A stretch of DNA of 64,000 nucleotides, taken from the NCBI GenBank assembly GCA_010094045.1, contig ML986644.1, positions 133,687-197,686 of the forward strand, given 5' to 3'. The notes under the pieces are model-generated. The model searched no databases. It was not told where the DNA came from and saw nothing but the letters and a program-made list of their open reading frames with translations. Below are positions 23,739 to 36,821 of this stretch, piece after piece (position 1 is the first letter of the stretch; the number at the start of each line of letters is the position of its first letter). Position numbers and translations under genes: made by a program. The stretch comes from Lojkania enalia. Its lineage: Eukaryota > Ascomycota > Dothideomycetes > Pleosporales.

Positions 23739-25901
23739 ATGGCAGACTTATCAACCAACTCCCAACAGTTGACTGATATGGCTGACGATGGGAGGAAGGA
23801 ATACATTAACATCGACTGCAACCCAAATCCCGGGCCAGAAATGTGGCGCAAGAAGCATTTCCGCAGTGACGACGCCAGTTCAGCGACCCAGAAGGATCCG
23901 GCCGATACTCCATTCAACGGCTCGCCTTTGCCAAAATACAAGACGGAACACTACAACTTCACGGCGATCAAGGCCCGATTAAAGCGCGGTGGAGTCCTGA
24001 AAACAGTGAGGAGGCCATTGGCAGACGAAGAGTGCCAGCAATTGGCTCTTGCATACAAATTGCTTCCGAATGCGGTGATCCAGGGATGGAAGCATGATAC
24101 CAATTCCCTCAATGTCGACTTGCGCATCGAGGCCCTGGGGTTGCAACCACTGTATATCGATGTGAATGGCAAAGTCCCTATCGATCATCCACCACTAGAC
24201 GATATGGAAATATACAATCCGTTCCTAACCCCTCAAGAATATCATCACGAATACGAATGGGCGAAAGCCCGTAGCGCGAACCCCATCGCCAATGCACCAA
24301 AATCGAACCTTGCACTCCCCTGGGATGAAATTGAGGATATCTCCCTGGAGGAGCTGACCATCTATTTTCCTAACCATGTCATGCGCTAGCCTGTGTTGGC
24401 CCTCGCAATGCGCAATGCTGGATGGGACCGTCTCTTTTCCCGGATAGCCCGGCTGATCAATTGGGCGCGTGGCTCTCATTATTGGGAGCGGGAACACAAA
24501 CATACCGAGCCGCTCGTCTGCATGATGAAGATGGAAAAAGCCATCCAGGATCTCGATCCCCGCTACAACATCCTCGAGCACAACCAGCGATGGAAAGACT
24601 AGATCAGCTCGAACTTCATCCGGGCCGAGAAGAACAGGAAGCCTCGAGGCTTCAACGAATTGAACACAAAGCAGGTGGATCTTTTGGAGGCGGCGTGGTA
24701 TGTGCAGAGTAATGAGTTTGGGGATCGGCCGTTTTCGAAGAGGATGAAGGAGTTGGTTGAACGGGATGCGAGAATGAGGGCGAGAGCTAATCCATTTGCG
24801 TATCAGGCTATGGGGAATCAGTATCCGAAACCGAGTGTGGATGACGAGCGGCGAGGGCAAGAGTATCAGAACTCGTTCGATGATGTCAATATGGAAGATG
24901 CCGAGGACGAGCAGACGGAACCGCGACGATATCAACCGAAGGGACGGAATCTAAGAAGTAGACGAGATTCAGGGCAAGAGCAAGGTCAAGGGAAAGAGAG
25001 TACCCGGTGGCGGGACCTGGCTCAGGAAGTTTGTCTGCATGGTCCGAATTGTCAACATAGAGACAGGTGCCGGTTCATTCACATTAATATCCATCGACCT
25101 CAAAGTGAAGATGGGCAGCCGGGGACTCATCACCAACATAGAGACGCCCCGCAGCCCCCTCCCACTCCGCGAGATCCTCCTAATCCGAGGAATCACGGTC
25201 TACTACCACCACGAGAACAAGATAATGGAAGGAGTCCTCGACCACAAAACCCTCCACGCTCACTCCGAGGGCCATGCGATCGGAGAAGCCCCCGACTACA
25301 TGATAGTCTGCAATCACTACGAGAACCATTCGATCGAAGACACCCCCGATTACAAGGCCCCCCCGGCCGACCACGTGAGCAACAGGGCCGCAGAAACCTT
25401 CGAGATCCACAGCAGGTTGGTGGTGAGAATCCGTGCACAGACGAAACAAGAGGTGGAGGGCAGCGGCAGCGGGGGACTCATCATGGCAATGATCGCGGTG
25501 GAGATAGGCCCGGGAAGCAGGATAAAGGACAGTGGAATGGGGGGAATGAGGGCAGGGAGCGTGCAGGGAGGAATGGCCAGAATAATCGAGGGCAGCAAGC
25601 GCAAGGGGGTAATCATGGCCAGCTGCCTCGAGGAGGCGATAATGGCCAACAGGCCAGAGGCATCAGTGGTCAGCAGCCACGAGGTAACAATGGCGAGAAG
25701 CCTCGGACTGGTAACCATGGACAATTGCCCCGGAGAGGCGGACGCCTGGGACAATATCCTGGCAATCGACCTGATAGAAGAAGAGGACAAAGGGACTACA
25801 ATCCGCAAAATTGGAACGGTGGTCCTGGTGCAGGTCTCCAGGCTGGGCGCCCGCGGCCACCGCTTCCTACTGTTTTTTGGCATGGCGATGAGGAGCTGTA
25901 G
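23739..25901 (+). pseudogene. CCCH zinc-finger, Gly/Arg/Pro-rich protein gene with two in-frame TAG stops
   Basis: One frame of 721 codons runs from the ATG at 23739 to 25901, interrupted only by TAG at 24387-24389 and 24600-24602. Residues 1-290 look like a folded domain I do not recognise (ALAYKLLPNAVIQGWKHDTN, LQPLYIDVNGKVPIDHPPLD). Near residue 431 is CLHGPNCQHRDRCRFIH, a C-x5-C-x5-C-x3-H zinc finger of the RNA-binding CCCH class. The last 270 residues are Gln, Gly, Arg and Pro repeats (disordered). Both TAG codons can come from CAG by a C-to-T change at CpA, the RIP signature, and the gene borders the transposon relics. Alternatives are stop readthrough or short unannotated introns; I found no good donor/acceptor pair around either stop. 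The frame is otherwise intact, so any damage is recent. Confidence 0.62.
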
Positions 25902-26784
25902 GGCGTTGGTGTACGCGGTTTCTACGAGTTTCTTTTGATGGAGGGGGACTGTATTTGGGGGTATATAGGATCTTTTTGTGGCTTTTCCGATCTAGATAGT
26001 CCGGAATTGTACTGGTGGCTTATATCCCATTTCTAGGTTGATCCATGCTAAACTCGATTAGTGGCATGCACTAAAGGATGGATGTCATAGCATTGTTGGA
26101 CCTAGGATCATTTTTCCATATTTTGGACCATCTTGTGATGGTTCGTCCTATCATACAGATCGGTTATGTAACGTCAATTTATTGTCAGACCAACCGTGGT
26201 ATGCAGAGTTTCTTATATATGCACTCTTCTAGGTTTCTGCAATATTTATAGCTAAAAGATTTCATTAGAGTTTTCCGAGATATTTAAGAGACACTCTCCG
26301 TCCCTTGATATAATAACTTAATTCCATAGACATAGGGTTCAAATATATGGTAACGTCTAATTGCGGGGATTCTTCCAATCAATTAGAGCTAGTCTATGAC
26401 AAGGTATACTCTGCAATAGCGAAAAGATTATAATAAAGGCTGATTTCAAACTTTCTATCGGCAATGGGAAGGATGGTTAGGTGTAGAACCGCTGGGCCAC
26501 GCCGCCTCAGTGCCCGGATATATGATATGTGTGTTATGTTTGATTTGAGCAATGAGGAAGCCTCGTTGTGTAGTGTATATATTACATAGTCGGCACCTCC
26601 CCTTCTCCGTCTTTAAGATGAACCGTCTATCCCATGCCCATAAGTCTATTCGAAAAATCCCAATTCTAGTCCGGAATCCCCACCCACTGATTTCTACAAC
26701 TTCCCACAACCGAATCTAAATCCTCATCACCTTATCCACAACCCCGTAAAATCCCCCTCTCTTCCATAATACGCATCTCCCTAC
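25902..26784. other. Intergenic, AT-rich, no gene recognised
   Basis: No coding sequence is recognised between the CCCH gene and the GNAT gene. The 84-codon minus frame at 26455-26709 has no domain. Confidence 0.55.
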
Positions 26785-27543
26785 CTACCTCACATACCCC
26801 GCCGGCCACCAAACCATCGGAAAAACCCTAACCCCGTCCTTCCCCCCTTTCTCCCCATCCTGCCCCACCCTCCCCTTCCCAAGCACATACACCCCCTCGA
26901 CATCAACAAACCCCTCCCTTGCATATAGCGCCCGACTCTTGCTACTCGATGCCTCCAACCAGATTGGCTTCCTCTTCTGCTCGGCTTCCTTCTTGATGCG
27001 TCGGAGGATGGTCGTCGCGAGGCCGTGGCCGCGGTGCGTCGGATCCGTGCCCAGCATGTATATATACACATACTCCTCGTTCTTCGAAAAGGTCTTCTTC
27101 TTCGCAGCTGCGATCTTCGACTCGAAGGCCAGGACCCGCAGTATGGTTTTCGGGCCGGTGCGGCCGAGCAGCGAGACTAGGCCGCCGTGCAGTAGTGTGT
27201 GGAGGAGCGGCAGGTTGAGGGTTAGCATGGAGTGTCCGGGGGGCACGACAATGGCGCAGGTGTGGAAGGAGGGTGGGATCTTGGTGCTGCTGTTGCTGCT
27301 GCTGGTGGAATTGGATACGGACGCTTCGAGGAATTGCGCGTCTGAGTGCGCGGCGCAGGTAAATGTTAGGTGGAACATGTGCTCGCGCAGGGCATCGCGG
27401 GAGGATTTGGGGATGTGGTTGAGGAGGTAGGTTGTCAAGGGGTCGGTGGAGAAGGCGGAGGATAGGATGGGGGTGAAGGGCGCTTGGTAGATGGAGCCTG
27501 AGGCCGTGGTGATGTGGGTTTGGGGTTGCGGTGATGTAGACAT
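26785..27543 (-). CDS. GNAT-family N-acetyltransferase
   Basis: Single exon, 252 residues. The N-terminal half (about residues 1-140) is poorly conserved and contains a Ser/Asn-rich insert. The C-terminal half is a GNAT acetyl-CoA site: a strand with YVYIYMLGTDPTHRGHGLAT, where R-G-H-G-L-A is motif A (Q/R-x-x-G-x-G/A) near residue 172, followed by ILRRIKKEAEQ, then IWLEASSSKSRALYAREGF, the usual motif-B block. Known for the family: transfer of an acetyl group from acetyl-CoA to an amine; the substrate cannot be deduced. No signal peptide or membrane segment is seen. The ATG at 27543 is the first in the frame. The gene is isolated, with nearly 5 kb of non-coding DNA upstream on its 5' side. 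Confidence 0.87.
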   Translation of the reverse strand: MSTSPQPQTHITTASGSIYQAPFTPILSSAFSTDPLTTYLLNHIPKSSRDALREHMFHLTFTCAAHSDAQFLEASVSNSTSSSNSSTKIPPSFHTCAIVVPPGHSMLTLNLPLLHTLLHGGLVSLLGRTGPKTILRVLAFESKIAAAKKKTFSKNEEYVYIYMLGTDPTHRGHGLATTILRRIKKEAEQKRKPIWLEASSSKSRALYAREGFVDVEGVYVLGKGRVGQDGEKGGKDGVRVFPMVWWPAGYVR

Positions 27544-30500
27544 CTGATGATAGGGGTTGAATAGTTTTGTGTAATTACACAGATGATAGAGAAGTTAGAG
27601 TTTGGAGAATATGTAGGAAATAGATAGTGATTTTTCTTTAAAAGAAGAGGAATGGAGATGATGAAATACAAGGCCAGTATTTGGATTTTGCCTCTTCTGC
27701 TCGAATATCTATATTCGTATGAATGTTCAGCCACTCAGCTGCCGTTACACCGCACTCAAACACGGTTTCTATACCGCATTGCGCTGCTTCCATCGGTTGC
27801 CGCGCTATCACGGACCGCGCGGGATGCGAGGTTGCCCTAAGTATGTTGCATTCCCATCTAGCTCGGAGCTGAGCTGAGGGAAGCTACTCGCGGCAATCCG
27901 GACTTCCAGATCGCCGAACATAATCCCTGTCTATCCCAGTTAGTCTATTATGCGGAGAATTTTGATTTCTTTCTTTTTTTTTTGGTTCTTCTCGACTTAT
28001 GCATGGCACAAGGGTGATTTGCATGTGGCGATGCGGCAGCTGGTTTGGTGCAAGGCCATGGGTATGTAAGGGCATGGCATGGCTTTTACGTGCTCAGCAC
28101 CGCCGGTGGGTTTCGTGTTCATCGAAGCCATTCCAGATCCGGGTGACTTATTCATCATACCACACAACTCATGTCAACTTATGTCAGAGCTGGCTGGCTC
28201 TGATGAGGGTTGGAAAAACTGCGTCTGTTGACTAGAAATGCGAGACATGCTACATATATATCCCTGGACCTGCCAAGGGGCTAACTGTGAATAGCTTAGC
28301 CGTAACAACTTATAGTCTAGACGTACATACTTTCAACGGAAACAACCTAGTTAGTATAACCACACCCGAACCAAAAGACGAAAGTTTTCAAATATCTAGT
28401 CTCGATCATTCCTATACGATCGATCTATCTTAAATCTACAATATATTCCTAGTCCCAACGTCGGATTCCGCCTGACTTTGTTCTCAATAACACAATCCTT
28501 CAATAATAAAATATTAGGAAGAAGCGTTGTAGCGAGAGTGATCGGGAAAGGAGTGGGGTGGATCATTGGAATTCAACGGTTTTGTTATGTCCTAAAGGTT
28601 CTGCATTCTCGTCTCTCTTCATCTATCTCTAACGTCTCAAGCCCGCACTCCCTCGACCTCAATCACAATCCATCCTGCACATTGCATGTAGTAAAAATCA
28701 TCTATAGTATCCGAGTCCCAAAGCATCCCACCACATCCAGCAAAGGGCCCCCTCAAGATACGCCATAGACACCACCTCGCAAGCCTCCCTTCCCCCTAAT
28801 TCGCAATCCGCCATAGCGAAAACTGAAAACACGCCCCAGACCGAGGAGGAGCAGAGTAGCAGAAATACGTACCAATATTGCATACCAACACGTTCACTCA
28901 CTTATCCTGCAAGCTAAATTCTACGCTATATCAAAATCCCACCCATCTATAATATATCCCCACTGACTCGCAAACACCCTGACTCAAACATCGGATCGTA
29001 CCAGCCCCCTTTGCCGGATCGCCCATCGACCCGTTCCGCGCCTCATATCAACACCCTGGCTGCGACCCCGCGTTCGAGATAAGAACGGCGAGGCTGCGGG
29101 CGTGAAAATGGTATTTGTATGCGCTGAACGGGGAGGGGGGATGGATCTCGGGGGAGGAAGATTGGGTGGGTATGTAGAGTAGGAATGGCAATGGTGAAAT
29201 GAGACAAAGAAAAACCATGTCGCAGATAGACAAAAGTGCGGAACCCCTAGGAGCTGTTCAGGAATACCGTCGTAAATACAGTTCATATGACAAACGCATC
29301 CGAAAAGCGAAAGCGAGGCCAGTGCATCGAGACAAGCATCGTTTGGTCTTGTTAGTCCGAGTGCACGAGGGGATTGAGTCGTGTAGATAGCGAGGAGTGA
29401 TCATCGACATCTTGATGGGCCTGGTTCGAAGATCTGGGAAACATGAGTCGCGGAGAGTATCATAGATCTCCGCGCCTGTTGTCAACGAGAATTAGAGCTC
29501 ACAATTAATGCCGCAGGATCCCGAAGGGGTCGTATAGCGATGCTATGAGCTGTCATGCGCGTCAACGCTATATTTTGTGGCGGTCTGTGGAGAGTATTGG
29601 TAGGCCTTGGTTAGTCGTCTGGAATGACGAGTAGGAATAAAAAGGGGAATGAATCAAGAAATTGCTGGTAATTGTCTGCGCAGACCACTTGTTGGACCAA
29701 GGCTCGAGGTATGAACCTGCTCCTTCCATTCGAGTTGGTAGGCTAGTCATGGTGTAGCCAACTTGTCCTCTGGTACCTGCAACGCCTAAGCATCTATCAA
29801 CGGGCACTAGCGCGAGATGCCGTTCCCAGACAATGGGGACGAGTAGCGGTGAGCACAAAAAAAAAAAAAAACACGTCAAACTACCATGTTTCCGAGAGCA
29901 TGACGCCGGCGAGCGTTTGGTACATGCTCGTGTCGGTGTGTGCGGGGACGAAAGAGGCACAGGAACGCGGGATCGGGCGGGATCGATACGCAAGTCAAAC
30001 GCTGTGGCTCGACTTTAAAACCGACTTCGACGCAGATATCGCGGACACCGCGGGCCTAACGATGGATAGGCCATTGTGGACAAGGCCGTTTAGCGGTAGG
30101 CCGTGGCATGTAATAAAGCGAAGCAGACTTTTTGTTGCTGTACTCTAGCCTCGTAGTAGTTTAAGGTAGTCGTCACCAGTTCGGTAGTGTCTGTGGTGGA
30201 CAGGGCTAGGTGTGACAATGGGCTAGGGCCGACCTTGGGTAGACACGACGAAAAGGCCCCCACGTAGTCTGCCGCTAGGGCTTTTTTTAATTGTACGTAC
30301 AGCACATGCGTATCAGCAGGGCGTGATGGAGGGAGATTTGCGCGCAGGCCCAGTCCTAGTGATACTCTCTGTGCTATAGGTGTGATGAAGAGTCGTTGGA
30401 GGACGGTGGTAAGATGAAATGTGCTTAGTTCTCGATCCGAGTCCCTGGGAAGGGGACTATTTCCTGCGATCCCTCGGCATGATGAAACATGCTCTTCGTT

Positions 30501-32436
30501 CCCGCGTGTAACAAAAAGGCGGCCGGCTCATTCGCCGAATAAATTGGTCGAGGGTGGACTTTATCCCAAATGAGCGAGCGATCCCCCTTGGGTTCCAGAA
30601 GTATTGTGTGCATATGGCCGACGTACATACAGTACATATATGTACGCGAGGTGCAGCGGGGAAGACGAGCCGGCTCAGAATTGCCATCATCTACAGCATG
30701 TATGTACAGACGCTTGGGGGCGAGATTGCGCTGGACACGAGCATATTGTCCATCGCCCTTCAATCTCCCTCTATTTACGAGCGTCCTGCTGGCAGATCAA
30801 AGGCGGACACGTGTAACGTCGTCGTGTCTGAAACCGCCCACTTACGTGATCGCGCTGCTGTTTGCTGAGCGGCGGTTCTCAGCTTTTGTTGGCGGCAGCG
30901 GCTCTGCGTACCTGCATTATGTGACATGCCAGGTCAGTGGATGGATAGTGAGCATGCTGATGGAGGAGCTCCGTGGATGATGTTGTGAGGCCATTTCGAG
31001 CCTCCCCTGTCATCTATTTTGGGCTGGCGTCCCCCTTCCGAATTCGGACATGGGCTCAAGTGCCGCCTCCTTCCTACAGACGGCATAAATCCACGGCTAT
31101 GTATCTGCGTCCTAGACGGTCTGCCTATTAACAAACTGGACGGGCGTTTGATTTAAACACATGCCTCCTAAAGGGCGACTCCGGCGCATTTCCAATTCTC
31201 GTTCGTGGTGCCTATAGCGCGACTCCAGGCCGGTGCAACCCTGGACTGGGGACCGCCCGTACCTGAGAGTGCTAGCGCAGCCGCCCTCGCCGCCGCGCTC
31301 TTAGGGTTAGACATGGCGTCTGCCCACGCGAGAAGCGTCGCTGGTCTCCTCCAGGGGCTGCTTCCCAGAAGCCACCTACTACCGCGTACTGTATGTACGG
31401 TACAGTATTGGAACGAGCTGCGGCCGGCGACGGACGTAGAAGTTAAGCAGCGCCGTGCGTACTATGGGCAGGGAGTCGACGGCACAACCGTCGCGATCTT
31501 CGATGTGGAGAGAGGCGGCGTCCTGGATCTTTTTGGGGATTCTTGGCATTCCGCTTTGCCCTCTTGGACCTGGCGCGCATCCGTCGTGCACAAAGGTCGA
31601 GCACAGAGTTTCAAGTCGCTGGCCGGCATGGGCTGCGGCTGAGCTGCGGGAGCTGGTTTGCGCAATCCTGCAACTCCTTCCCTCCGCCGCCATTGTTGCT
31701 TTTTCGCTGCTGTTGAGCTGCAGTTCGCGGGCCCTAGAGTTCGAGTTGGGAGAGAGATCCGCAAGCGCTGTAAGGACGTGCTCAGACCCTGACTCTGACG
31801 CTCGCCGCCACGCCGTATAGTGAATGAGAGGAGCCCACACTACAGTACATACAGTAGTATTATTGGTATTTTTCCACTGCCGTGCCGTCTGTGCTCCGGC
31901 CGTCGATTAGTGAGTTCTTGCATTCTGGCAGACCCTGACGGCGCAGAGCACAGAGCACCAGTGAGAAGAACCTTGAACGCTTCTCGCCTCGCCATTGGCC
32001 TCTCCTCCACACCCATAGCCCTCGACCTCCACTAGCCGGAGGGGAGTGAAGCCACCAGCAGCAGTCGAGCACGACGACGCTCCCTCACCACGCCCCGAAC
32101 ATCACGACCACCACACCACGACGCTCCTCCTCCTCTTGTTGCTGTTATTGACGTTGTCGCTGCTGCTGCTGCTGCTGCTACGGGGCAGTCGACGTCGCAC
32201 CGGCCTTAGCTCCTACGAGACGAAGTCCTCGTTCCTCGCCTAGGCCCTGCCGGCCGACAACGACAATCACTACCCTAATCCGGGCCTCGTTTATCAATCA
32301 CAGCTCCGCACCCACCGCGCCCACGAACCTACCCACTACCTACTGCACACAGCACATCCTCCTACTCTGGCCAGCTCGCAGGCCCCTCGCTGACCCACTG
32401 GTAGTCATAGTATAGTTTGTTCTGGCCGCGTGCGGG
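27544..32436. other. 4.9-kb gene-free region; promoter/leader of the LIM-RhoGAP gene at its right end
   Basis: No gene is supported. Frames of 100-165 codons occur on both strands but overlap each other, change frame within short distances and contain no domain. The last 1.2 kb is GC- and CpG-rich, with CTC/CTG triplet runs at 32122-32180 and short palindromes built on TACTGTA/TACAGTA (near 31386 and 31842); this looks like a long fungal 5' leader/promoter. A non-coding RNA cannot be excluded. Confidence 0.5.
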
Positions 32437-35400
32437 ATGGAGTCGCCCGGGGGGTATCCAGAGTCACCGCTAGACCAGGACGATGTCGTATACCCGTGCA
32501 AGGGATGCGGAGAAGTAAGAACAAGGCATATCACCCACCAGACATAGTACCCAGCGCTGACCCTCTCAACTCCAGATTCTCGAGGAAGGAAAGGCATTCG
32601 AGCTCGGTATGCATTGTCCTCCGAGACACTTCCGCCCCCGCACCTTCCCACAACCACCCGGTTGCCCTCCCAAAGCAGCACTGACATGTAGACAGCTGGG
32701 AACCGATGGCACATCGATTGCTTCCGCTGCAACACCTGCGGTACTCTCCTCGACTCCGACGCCAACCTGCTCCTCCTCGGTGACGGCTCCCTAATATGCA
32801 ACAACTGCACATACAGCTGCAACCACTGCGGCAACAAGATAGAAGACCTGGCTATCCTGACTGGCGATCAGGCATTCTGCGCCAATTGTTTTAGGTGTAG
32901 GAACTGCAAACGCAAGATCGAGAATCTGCGATATGCTCGGACGTCACAGGGAATCTTCTGCATGTCGTGTCATGAGTCGCTCATGGCTCGACGGCGGAAG
33001 AAGTCGAAAAAGCCTCCTTCATCTGCCGGACCAGTACCCAAGGTAGACAAGTCCTTGCCTGCCTTGCCCGCGAGCGCCGTGCAACAACAGACCGCACCCA
33101 CCCCCGATTTAGACACCCCGTCGGACGTCTTTTCGGAGCCACCCACCGCTGACGTTTCCCCTCGGCCGGCGCATCCTAAGAGAAACGATTCCTCGCCTGT
33201 GAACTTCAGGCGCGATGCTTCTCCAGCATCTCTCGAACCTGGCCGCAAAGGTAGGCTGCTTGCTTGTCCCTGTTGATCACTCTCAAGTTTCTAACATTCC
33301 CGCTAACCAGACAATAATTTGACCCTGCCCGCGAGTACTTATAAAGAAACGAACCGCTCCGAAGTGTCTGACACTGGCGACGATGGCATCCTCCTCCCTT
33401 TTGCGCTGGATCCTAATCCTGCCCCGGGTCCTTCGCCGCTTGGCAAGTCGAGCAATCTTAATGAGGGTCCTTCCACGGGGTCGAGTCAGAGTAGAACGGC
33501 GGACAGCAAGTCTGGCCGCGATTACTTCAACAGGCCCTCGGCAAATCACAGGGAAATGCTGAAGGAAAACAGATCGCGGTCTGCCTCTGCGGAGCGCCAG
33601 CCAAGGAGCCCTCATATTGCCTACCAAGAGAAAGGCCGACAACCCTCAGACAATCTCGTGGACAACATACGAAAGCGTAAAGAAACGGCCCATGAATCGC
33701 CATCGCATGGGATCGATCAGGCCCGTAGCCAACACGCTTCTCCAGCTCCATCTCAGTCGGCAGATTTTAAGCTTCAAGAAGTCCCCAAGAGTAAAAAGGC
33801 CGAGGCGAGGAGGGGTTCCAGGCCCGACACAAGATCACCTTCATATAGCTCGCCTGTCTCGGATATGACAGGGCGGCTGATGAGCCCTCCTTTAGAGAAA
33901 AATACTACTACGTCACCTGCGCCGCTCGACTCGCAGTCTCCTCCTCCTCCTGAGACTAGGAGTCGGGAGGATTCGACTGGAACGTCGGGATCGTCGTACA
34001 GCTCAACTCAGCGGGTGGAGCGCCCTGTTCGCGGAGACTCACTTGCCAATTCAACGCTGAAACCCGCTGTCACGCGGAAGGACTTACCATCAAGCTCACC
34101 TACTACCCCAACTATGAGTCAGCAGCTTGAGCGCAAACCGTCGGTGAATGGGAACTACGGGATTTCCAGCCCAGTCGAGTCCCCTCCTATGAAGAACTTA
34201 GGCGAGCCCCCAGCTCCGCCACAGCGCTCTGCTGGTAGGCCTGCCCCGCCCTCGGCGGATAACTTCACTTCTCCTCGGGCTCCTCCTCACCCGCCACCAC
34301 CGCCACAAAGTCATAGACCGAATGAATCCGTTAGCACTGTGCAAAGTGAAAATTCACAACAAAATGTGCTTTCTCCGGTAGGCTTACCTAGGTATAGCGC
34401 TCAGGGCGACTTCTCCATGGACGAGGATTTTGCGCGTTTGCTTTCGAATCAAGAAAATCAAGAAAAGGAGGGCTCGGTTCTCCGCAGAGTTTCGAATGCG
34501 GTGTCGAAGCACGGACGGAGTTTCAGCGATCGGGGTTCTGTAACATCGAGAGGACACAAAAAATGGCCCACCAACGGATCTATCGAGATAAGCAGTCCGA
34601 CTGTCGCATCGCCGGATTCAAAAGAAGAAAACGTAAACTTGAGAAATGAGCTGCGCAGGGCTCAGCAGAGAATCGCAGAGCTCGAAGCAGAAAAGAATGG
34701 CCTGCAGGAGACCGTCAACAGTGCTGCCGACATTAAGCAAGCCAATACCATGTTGCGCGAGAAACGGAACACTATGGCAGTCCTAGACACGCAGCGGGAA
34801 ATGGTCATACGCGAGCTAGAAATTATGACGGAGCACCTGAAACGTGCGAAGGATAAAAACCAGGCTTTGGACGTCGCCCAACTAAAGTCGGACATCACCA
34901 AAGACTTCGCACATTCTCTACAGAAGCTAAAGGACCAGCTGGGTGGTCAAATTGAGGAACTAATCGCAAAGCGAACCGAACTTACCGACGAAATCTCAAA
35001 TCTAATCCAAATGAAGGACAAAGGCTTCCAGGAATATGAATCCTTGAGCGCCCAAAACACAAAACTGTCGAACATGAACCGCGACCTGATTGAATCTATT
35101 CAAAGGACGCTTAAGGAGAATAAGCAACATAATGGGAGTGGCTCCATTGATGTTGGACGGTCTCCAGCAAATGGACTCGGCATCTACCATCCTCATCACA
35201 AGGGTGGCAAGTCGGACATCTCGATTGATATCCATGGCATCGCGAATGAATCTTCTTACTCTAATCTGCACGAGGCCGAGACGGAAGCTTCCATAGCTCA
35301 GCCGCAGGTCGTCAATATTCGAAAGACCGGGAAACCAAACAAGTTCAATTGGAAGAAGGGCGGTCAGGTCATAACGAAGAATGTTACGAAGGGCTTCAAA

Positions 35401-36400
35401 GGTGCCTTTGGCCCATCCGAGCCTAGGCGGGAGGATGAATACAATATCAAGGTCATTGGGACACCGTACGGATCGGTTCATTCCCAGCCAGACATTGCCT
35501 CCATGGCTAGCTCTATCAAGTCCAAGGACGAGCCTGCCGCCACTCCACGAGGCTGGTTTAGTGGCAAAGGAAGCTCTACCAAGACGCCAGGACCTCAAGA
35601 TCGGTTCAAGGGTCTGCAGCAGAACAACAGCAGCAGTAACCTTGTCGGTGAACCTCCCTCTGTCCTTTTTGGTTCTGATTTAACAGCTCGTTGCGAGTTT
35701 GAGAAACGAGTTATCCCTGGAGTCGTAAGTCGATGCATCGAGGAGGTAGAACTGCGAGGTATGTTGAACCTAGTCTCCTGTTGCTATACTTTCTAATTGC
35801 AATTTAGGCATGGATGTTGAAGGTGTATATCGTAAGAGCGGTGGCACAGGCCAACAAAACCAGGTCCGTTCTGGATTTGAGAATAGCAACGAGTACGACA
35901 TTTCGGATCCAGATCTGGATATTCATGCTATTACTTCTGTATTGAAGAACTATTTCCGCAGACTTCCAGTTCCGTTGATCACGTTCGACGTCTACGATCC
36001 GTTTTTGAATGCCGGCCGTAAGCAATCCCGACCCATCTATTTAGTGCAATACTGACATCGTGTAGAAATCAAAGACGAGGAAGAGAAACCTAAAGCAATG
36101 GTTGCCGCCGTTAACGCACTTCCTCGTGCGCACCGCGATTGCCTACAGTTCTTGGTATTTCATCTATCGCGCGTAATGGCTCACGCCGACGAGAATCTCG
36201 TAAGTGCAACGCTCACCAGAGACAACACAAGTATGCTCATACTAGCCTAGATGACTCCACTCAACCTCGCCGTCGTATTCGCTCCCACCATCATGCGACC
36301 CCTAGAAGTCAAGCGCGAGTTAACCGACGTCCAAGCCCAGCGAGAAGCCGTCCAAGGCCTCCTCGAAAACTATAAATACATCTTCGGTAACGATGAGTAG
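32437..36400 (+). CDS. LIM-domain Rho GTPase-activating protein (RGA1-like)
   Basis: Seven exons: 32437-32514, 32576-32606, 32696-33250, 33311-35758, 35808-36017, 36066-36199 and 36251-36400; introns 48-89 nt, giving 1,201 residues. Two LIM zinc fingers lie in residues 21-125: CKGCGE, WHIDCFRCNTCG and ICNNC, then CNHCGNKIEDLA, FCANCFRCRNC and FCMSCHE. A long Ser/Pro-rich linker carries poly-Pro stretches. A coiled coil spans about 660-820 (RNELRRAQQRIAELEAEKNG). The RhoGAP domain fills about 1003-1201, with GVYRKSGGTG holding the arginine finger (about residue 1045), LKNYFRRLPVPLITF and LAVVFAPTIMRP. Known for the family: RGA proteins stimulate GTP hydrolysis by Cdc42/Rho and control polarity and septin assembly at the cortex. 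The small first exon is supported by completing the first LIM zinc site. Confidence 0.92.
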
Positions 36401-36606
36401 GATGACGTTCATATTCGAGCTGTTTTCGCCTCCCGGTCTCTGTTCTTCTGCCTAGCACATCCCTACCCGATAATCCGGCGCACTTTGATCATACGACCTT
36501 GTAGTAATGCGCTGTCTTTGCTATCATAGGCATTGGCAGTCGGTCATCTTTTCTCTTCGGTACTTACGCCTCGATGTGCATCACTCGGAAGCCGAGCTTT
36601 CGGCTT

Positions 36607-36821
36607 CTTTCATCTCTTTTTCTTTATTTTTTTTTTTGTAAAATTTATGGTGGTGGATGGTTGGGTTTTGGGACCTTGGTTTTTTTTTTTTTTTTTTTTT
36701 TNNNNNNNNNNNNNNNNNNNNNNNNNCTTTCATCTCTTTTTCTTTATTTTTTTTTTTGTAAAATTTATGGTGGTGGATGGTTGGGTTTTGGGACCTTGGT
36801 TTTTTTTTTTTTTTTTTTTTT
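36607..36821. repeat. N gap with identical flanks (assembly artefact)
   Basis: 25 N at 36702-36726. The 95 bases before the gap (36607-36701) are repeated exactly after it (36727-36821), offset by 120. Each copy ends in a long T run. This is best read as two contig ends that overlap but were not merged, so the duplication is not biological. It lies in the 3' flank of the LIM-RhoGAP gene. Confidence 0.9.

Noticed and set aside
25039..25938. 299-codon plus-strand frame and 177-codon antisense frame over the CCCH gene tail
   Set aside because: Both are by-products of the Gly/Arg/Pro/Gln-rich repetitive coding sequence; neither has a domain, while the main frame has the zinc finger and stays in register from 23739.
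31205..31642. 145-codon frame upstream of the LIM-RhoGAP gene
   Set aside because: Overlapped by equally long frames on both strands in GC-rich DNA; no domain or splice support.
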